A DNA stretch of 64,000 bases from Doryteuthis pealeii. Lineage: Eukaryota > Mollusca > Cephalopoda > Myopsida > Loliginidae. Shown here one piece after another: positions 60,880 to 64,000 of the stretch. Below the pieces are notes generated by a model. The model saw only the letters and a program-made list of their open reading frames with translations, did not search any database and was not told the DNA's origin. A program made the translations under genes and the position numbers. The stretch covers positions 16,616,022 to 16,680,021 of the forward strand of contig CM042145.1 of the NCBI GenBank assembly GCA_023376005.1, in the 5' to 3' direction. Numbering within the stretch: the first letter of the stretch is position 1; the number at the start of each line of letters is the position of its first letter.

Positions 60880-61062
60880 GAAATAACAAAAGACTTAGAG
60901 ATTTTGCATTATAGACTATTTCGGGGAGCTTAGACAAAGTGTCTAATTCTCCCGACTCATCAGATGCGAATCTGATGAGTTGGGAGAATTAGACAATTTG
61001 TCTAAGCTCCCTGAAATAGACTATAAAGCAAAATCTCTAAGTCTTGTTATTTCTTTAATTAT
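60874..61062. repeat. Imperfect hammerhead palindrome (~94 bp arms)
   Basis: ATAATTAAAGAAATAAC at the left returns inverted as GTTATTTCTTTAATTAT at the right; the centre is AGAT-GCGA-ATCT near 60963-60974. Several substitutions separate the arms, so it is older than the 1978-2124 palindrome. Confidence 0.92.
60906..60967 (-). ncRNA. Type I hammerhead ribozyme, long stem II
   Basis: Minus strand: stem I GCAT/ATGC (60964-60967, 60906-60909), extended beyond a loop by AGATT/AATCT. Core CTGATGA (60957-60963), long stem II with canonical G-C closing pair (60923-60956), GAAA (60919-60922), stem III TAG/CTA with one-base loop, ATA triplet. The plus-strand copy in the other arm has lost its stem I at the palindrome junction. 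Confidence 0.8.
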
Positions 61063-61155
61063 AAATTTGCTCTGTGACTCTAACAATAAGAGCACACATT
61101 GAGCTCTCAAACTGCGACAATTTGTTTAAAAAAACTCCTATGTCTGGACTTTTGG

Positions 61156-61159
<4 letters not shown>

Positions 61160-61211
<52 letters not shown>
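61160..61211. repeat. (TA)n microsatellite
   Basis: Pure TA tract at the Helitron 3' junction. Confidence 0.95.
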
Positions 61212-61212
<1 letters not shown>

Positions 61213-61822
61213 TAGCAAATATATGCACCCTCCGGTGCAAGTTTTTTAAGTTTTAATGTAATAGAATATCATATTAAATTAGAAAGACTAACTAAATAAG
61301 AATGAAATAAAAGAAAGATTTGGAACAGAAATAATCGAAAAATAGAATAACTGAAACTTACCCTTCCATCTTTCATTACTAAATTTTTCTAATTTAACTA
61401 TTTAGTTAAAATGGGAAGTAATGAATAAAATTACAGTTATTTCTTCTTGTAAATAATTTTCTTTTAAGATTTATCCCCGAGATTTTTGATCATATTCATT
61501 AAGATAAAACTAAACAATTAGAAATCAATAATATCAAGCATATATTTATTAAAATTAAATTTTAAATATCAATATGCAAATTAGTCTTCTCGTTCAAACT
61601 GTAAACCGCTATTTTGTTGTATATATATATACAATTACATGTTATTAATACGTAGATATGGTCAACAGTATTAACAATGAATATCAATTTTATTAATAAT
61701 TGAAGGTTTAAAAGAATGAAATCATGGAGAATTTGACGTAAATAATTTAGGAAATTGTGACTTGAGTAGTGATATAGTTTCGGTTACAGATAGAAAAACA
61801 CACTATCTCCATTATAATAAGA
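61212..61822 (-). mobile_element. Helitron family I, copy 5
   Basis: CTAG at 61212-61215, hairpin with one base lost (GCACCC/CCGGTGC region), 5' TCTTATTATAATGGAGATAG ending at 61822. Correct A/T flanks. Confidence 0.9.
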
Positions 61823-61839
61823 TATATATATATATAAAT

Positions 61840-62160
61840 ATAGTATAATCCAAATGACTGGTAAGTAAGGGATGATTCTAGTTGGGACCATCAAAATCTC
61901 ACTGTACTACCATGTATATAAATATCAAAAAGTTCAGGAAAATGTTCCGGTTACAAAAGAAAGTTTAAAAGACCGTTCTGTGCCTCGTGATTAATGATAT
62001 ATTTATTTCGTTTTTCCGTTTACAATGTTGCTTTGATAAAGACCGCATATGGTTGAAACAGATTTCTGTCAGCAAAACTTTAAACATCTTGTTGTTTTTT
62101 CTACAAAACTTTCTACACATATTGTCGGATTCATATCCATTTTACCTTTCATATATATAT
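61840..62160 (+). repeat. PLE-type 3' end
   Basis: Ends in TATTGTCGGATTCATATCC before (TA)n, as at 13376 and 25690, and includes a hammerhead-like motif (62028-62075). Confidence 0.65.
62028..62075 (+). ncRNA. Hammerhead-like motif with mutated core
   Basis: Stem I TTGCT/AGCAA (five pairs), GAAA (62055-62058), perfect stem III CAGA/TCTG and GTC triplet. The core reads TTGATAA instead of CTGATGA, two changes at essential positions, so it should be inactive. Confidence 0.55.
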
Positions 62161-62660
62161 GTATATTGTTATTTTAAGGGTTTGGCATATGCTTTACATA
62201 TTTGTGTTATGAAAAATAAAGTAAAAGTGTTGTTTTGTTTTTTTTTAAGTATGAAAAGATAGTGGATATCCGAGTTAAAATAGAATAGTGTTTAAGAAAT
62301 ACTGTAGACTTACCAACTGTGTCTGAATTCAAAGTTTAAGTAATACTGTAGTCTATATATATATATATATATATATTCATTATTTCATTGCTCAATTAAG
62401 GGGTAAAATGAATAATGTAATTTTTTAAAAAGTTAATTGGTTTTTTATTGGAAGATGGTTTGTATGTTGAAATTTATTAAGAAAATTGCTATATAATAAT
62501 GTGCATGTAAAATATTTAGAAAATTATTTTATAATTTTCTAAATAATTTGCAACATCTATTTTAACTTGGACATCCACCATATTTTCATGCTTCAAAAAA
62601 AGACCTCAACACTTTTTCTATATTTTTCATAACACACATAAATATATATATATATATATA
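62161..62660. other. AT-rich spacer
   Basis: A TA tract at 62356-62374 and a perfect hairpin (TTTAGAAAATTA/TAATTTTCTAAA) at about 62515-62545. Confidence 0.5.
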
Positions 62661-64000
62661 CTAGCTAAAGTAACCGGTCCATGACCGGACTAAAATGAAA
62701 TTTGGATCACCAGGGAGTGAGAGAGAAAGTGGAAGACAGTAGTTAGAGAGGGGGTAAGAGGAAAATAATTCTTGAAACTAAAATCATTGAGAATTTGTAT
62801 ATTTCAGGATTTGTATTTTCTGTTTTATAGTTTAAAATTATTTCATATTATTATACAACAAATTGAAAGTATTCGTTTGTATATTTGTTTGTTATTGTTT
62901 TAAATTTTTTGTACATGACAACAATTCACATTTAGTTCTTAATTGCATGTTGAGTTTAAAAAGAAGCTGAGAATCGAAAATTTAAATTCTTCGTATTGCA
63001 ATATCTATTTTTGCTAAAACCTAAGATAGTATTATAGGGACCACCAATTGATCAGTTTAGGCCATCTTGAATAAAACGGAAATATTTTGTTATTATTTAT
63101 AATTAATTGATTTTTCATAGAATTTAAAAAACTCTTATCGTAACTTGTTTTTAGCTACGTTAATTTTCAGTTGATTTAACAGTGCAAAAATGAAAACATT
63201 GTTTTTCAATCATAATTTTCATTATTTCCGTAAGCTGAAAAAAAGTTAAATCATCAGGAGTTTATTTAATGTTTTTTCTTTCAAATGGAAAAAAATTTTC
63301 AAGAAAATATTAATTTTTCTGCAAGTTTCATAGTGTTAAATATAGGGGGTGGGTAAATTTCACAGGGTTAAATTGGTAGTACCTAGTATTTTAAAAACAT
63401 TGTTTAAAAACGTTTTGGTGGACCTGATTATCTGGACTCCCCCTCCCCCCATCTATTTTTTTTCCTTCAGTTGATTATTATCGATTACACACCAATCTAT
63501 CAGATTGAAAAAAAAATTCTTAAAAGTTCTTTATTATTTGAGTATTCACGGGTGCTCATTTCCTCGTATAAGTTTATAGTAAATTCATCCCCCATATCGG
63601 AAACGCTTGAACGGAACCCAAATTATTTATTTATTTTCCCATTAAACTAACCCCCCCGCCTAACCCTAACCCTTAACCCCCCCCCCTAGTTAAAATTAAG
63701 TTTTATTACAAAATTTGTATTAATTACAAAACATCAATTTTCATAAAAGTTCAAATGTCACCTATGAAATCTCTATTTAAACATGCCAATTTTTCAGAAC
63801 TGAAAAGTTGCACTATAAACTCAGCGATGTTTATTGACTTCACAATAAAGAGTAAAATCATAAAACTTAAAATTTAATTTGTAAGGCAAATTCTGAGGAA
63901 TATTTTAAATTGTATTTTGAATAATAATTTAAATGTTGGTTGTTAGTTGTTTTGTTTTATCAACTTTTCGGGTAATTTACTAACGAATCATGTCATTTTG
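62661..64000 (-). mobile_element. Helitron II copy C, 3' part, runs off window
   Basis: CTAG at 62661-62664 with host T outside on the minus strand, then a perfect hairpin CCGGTC/GACCGG. Sequence matches copy A in reverse, and from 63524 onward copy B. Contains a MITE-like insert at 63034-63383. Confidence 0.88.
63034..63383. mobile_element. MITE-like insertion in Helitron II copy C
   Basis: Absent from copy A at the same point. Flanked by TAGTATT at 63027-63033 and 63384-63390. The ends GGGACCACCAATT (left) and AATTGGTAGTACC (right) are inverted repeats. The TSD is 7-8 bp. No ORF. Confidence 0.78.

Overview
This window is animal (metazoan) nuclear DNA: very AT-rich, full of (TA)n, (CA)n and (CT)n tracts, carrying TTAGGG-type repeats, tRNA- and 5S-rRNA-derived SINEs, a spliced gene and several classes of eukaryotic transposon. 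The SINE, mariner, Penelope and LINE types together suggest a mollusc, perhaps a cephalopod, but nothing I can read fixes the species. A run of exactly 100 N (49408-49507) marks a scaffold gap.

Only one host gene is convincing. It is a minus-strand TREX-type 3'-5' DNA exonuclease with exon 1 at 39975-39765 and exon 2 at 32802-32006, separated by a 7 kb intron. The splice sites are consensus, the codon phase joins cleanly across the intron, and all three DEDDh exonuclease motifs are present. A ~26 bp minisatellite lies just beyond its 3' end.

Layout. 0.2-2.4 kb: SINEs, then a 147 bp perfect palindrome that encodes a hammerhead ribozyme on each strand. 4.3-7.3 kb: mariner deletion derivatives holding only the N-terminal DNA-binding half, one split by a solo LTR and one by a SINE. 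7.3-13 kb: a MITE with a telomere-like core, a CR1-like LINE 3' end and a Helitron. 13.3-16.4 kb: a Penelope-like element (PLE) remnant and a 199 bp-period SINE array. 16.4-24.3 kb: Helitron family I copies, MITEs with 8 bp target duplications, and GC-rich repeat units. 24.8-27 kb: PLE-type ends with hammerhead motifs and a 180 bp tandem array. 27-31.8 kb: a foldback element, a MITE, a 5S-derived SINE, a hAT remnant and a minisatellite. 32-40 kb: the TREX gene with a repeat-filled intron. 40-45 kb: another mariner remnant and the densest cluster of hammerheads and PLE pieces. 45.6-48 kb: Helitron II copy A. 49.5-57.3 kb: a broken Ty3/Gypsy element abutting a broken BEL/Pao element on the opposite strand. 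57.3-64 kb: further Helitron II copies, a hammerhead palindrome and a Helitron I copy.

The most interesting signal is a dispersed set of hammerhead ribozymes, five of them with near-ideal cores, found in short elements bordered by (TA)n. They occur as palindromes, inverted pairs and tandem units, next to PLE endonuclease remnants. This fits PLE terminal repeats or retrozyme-like RNAs; the repeated head-to-head palindromic arrangement is the part I consider unusual.
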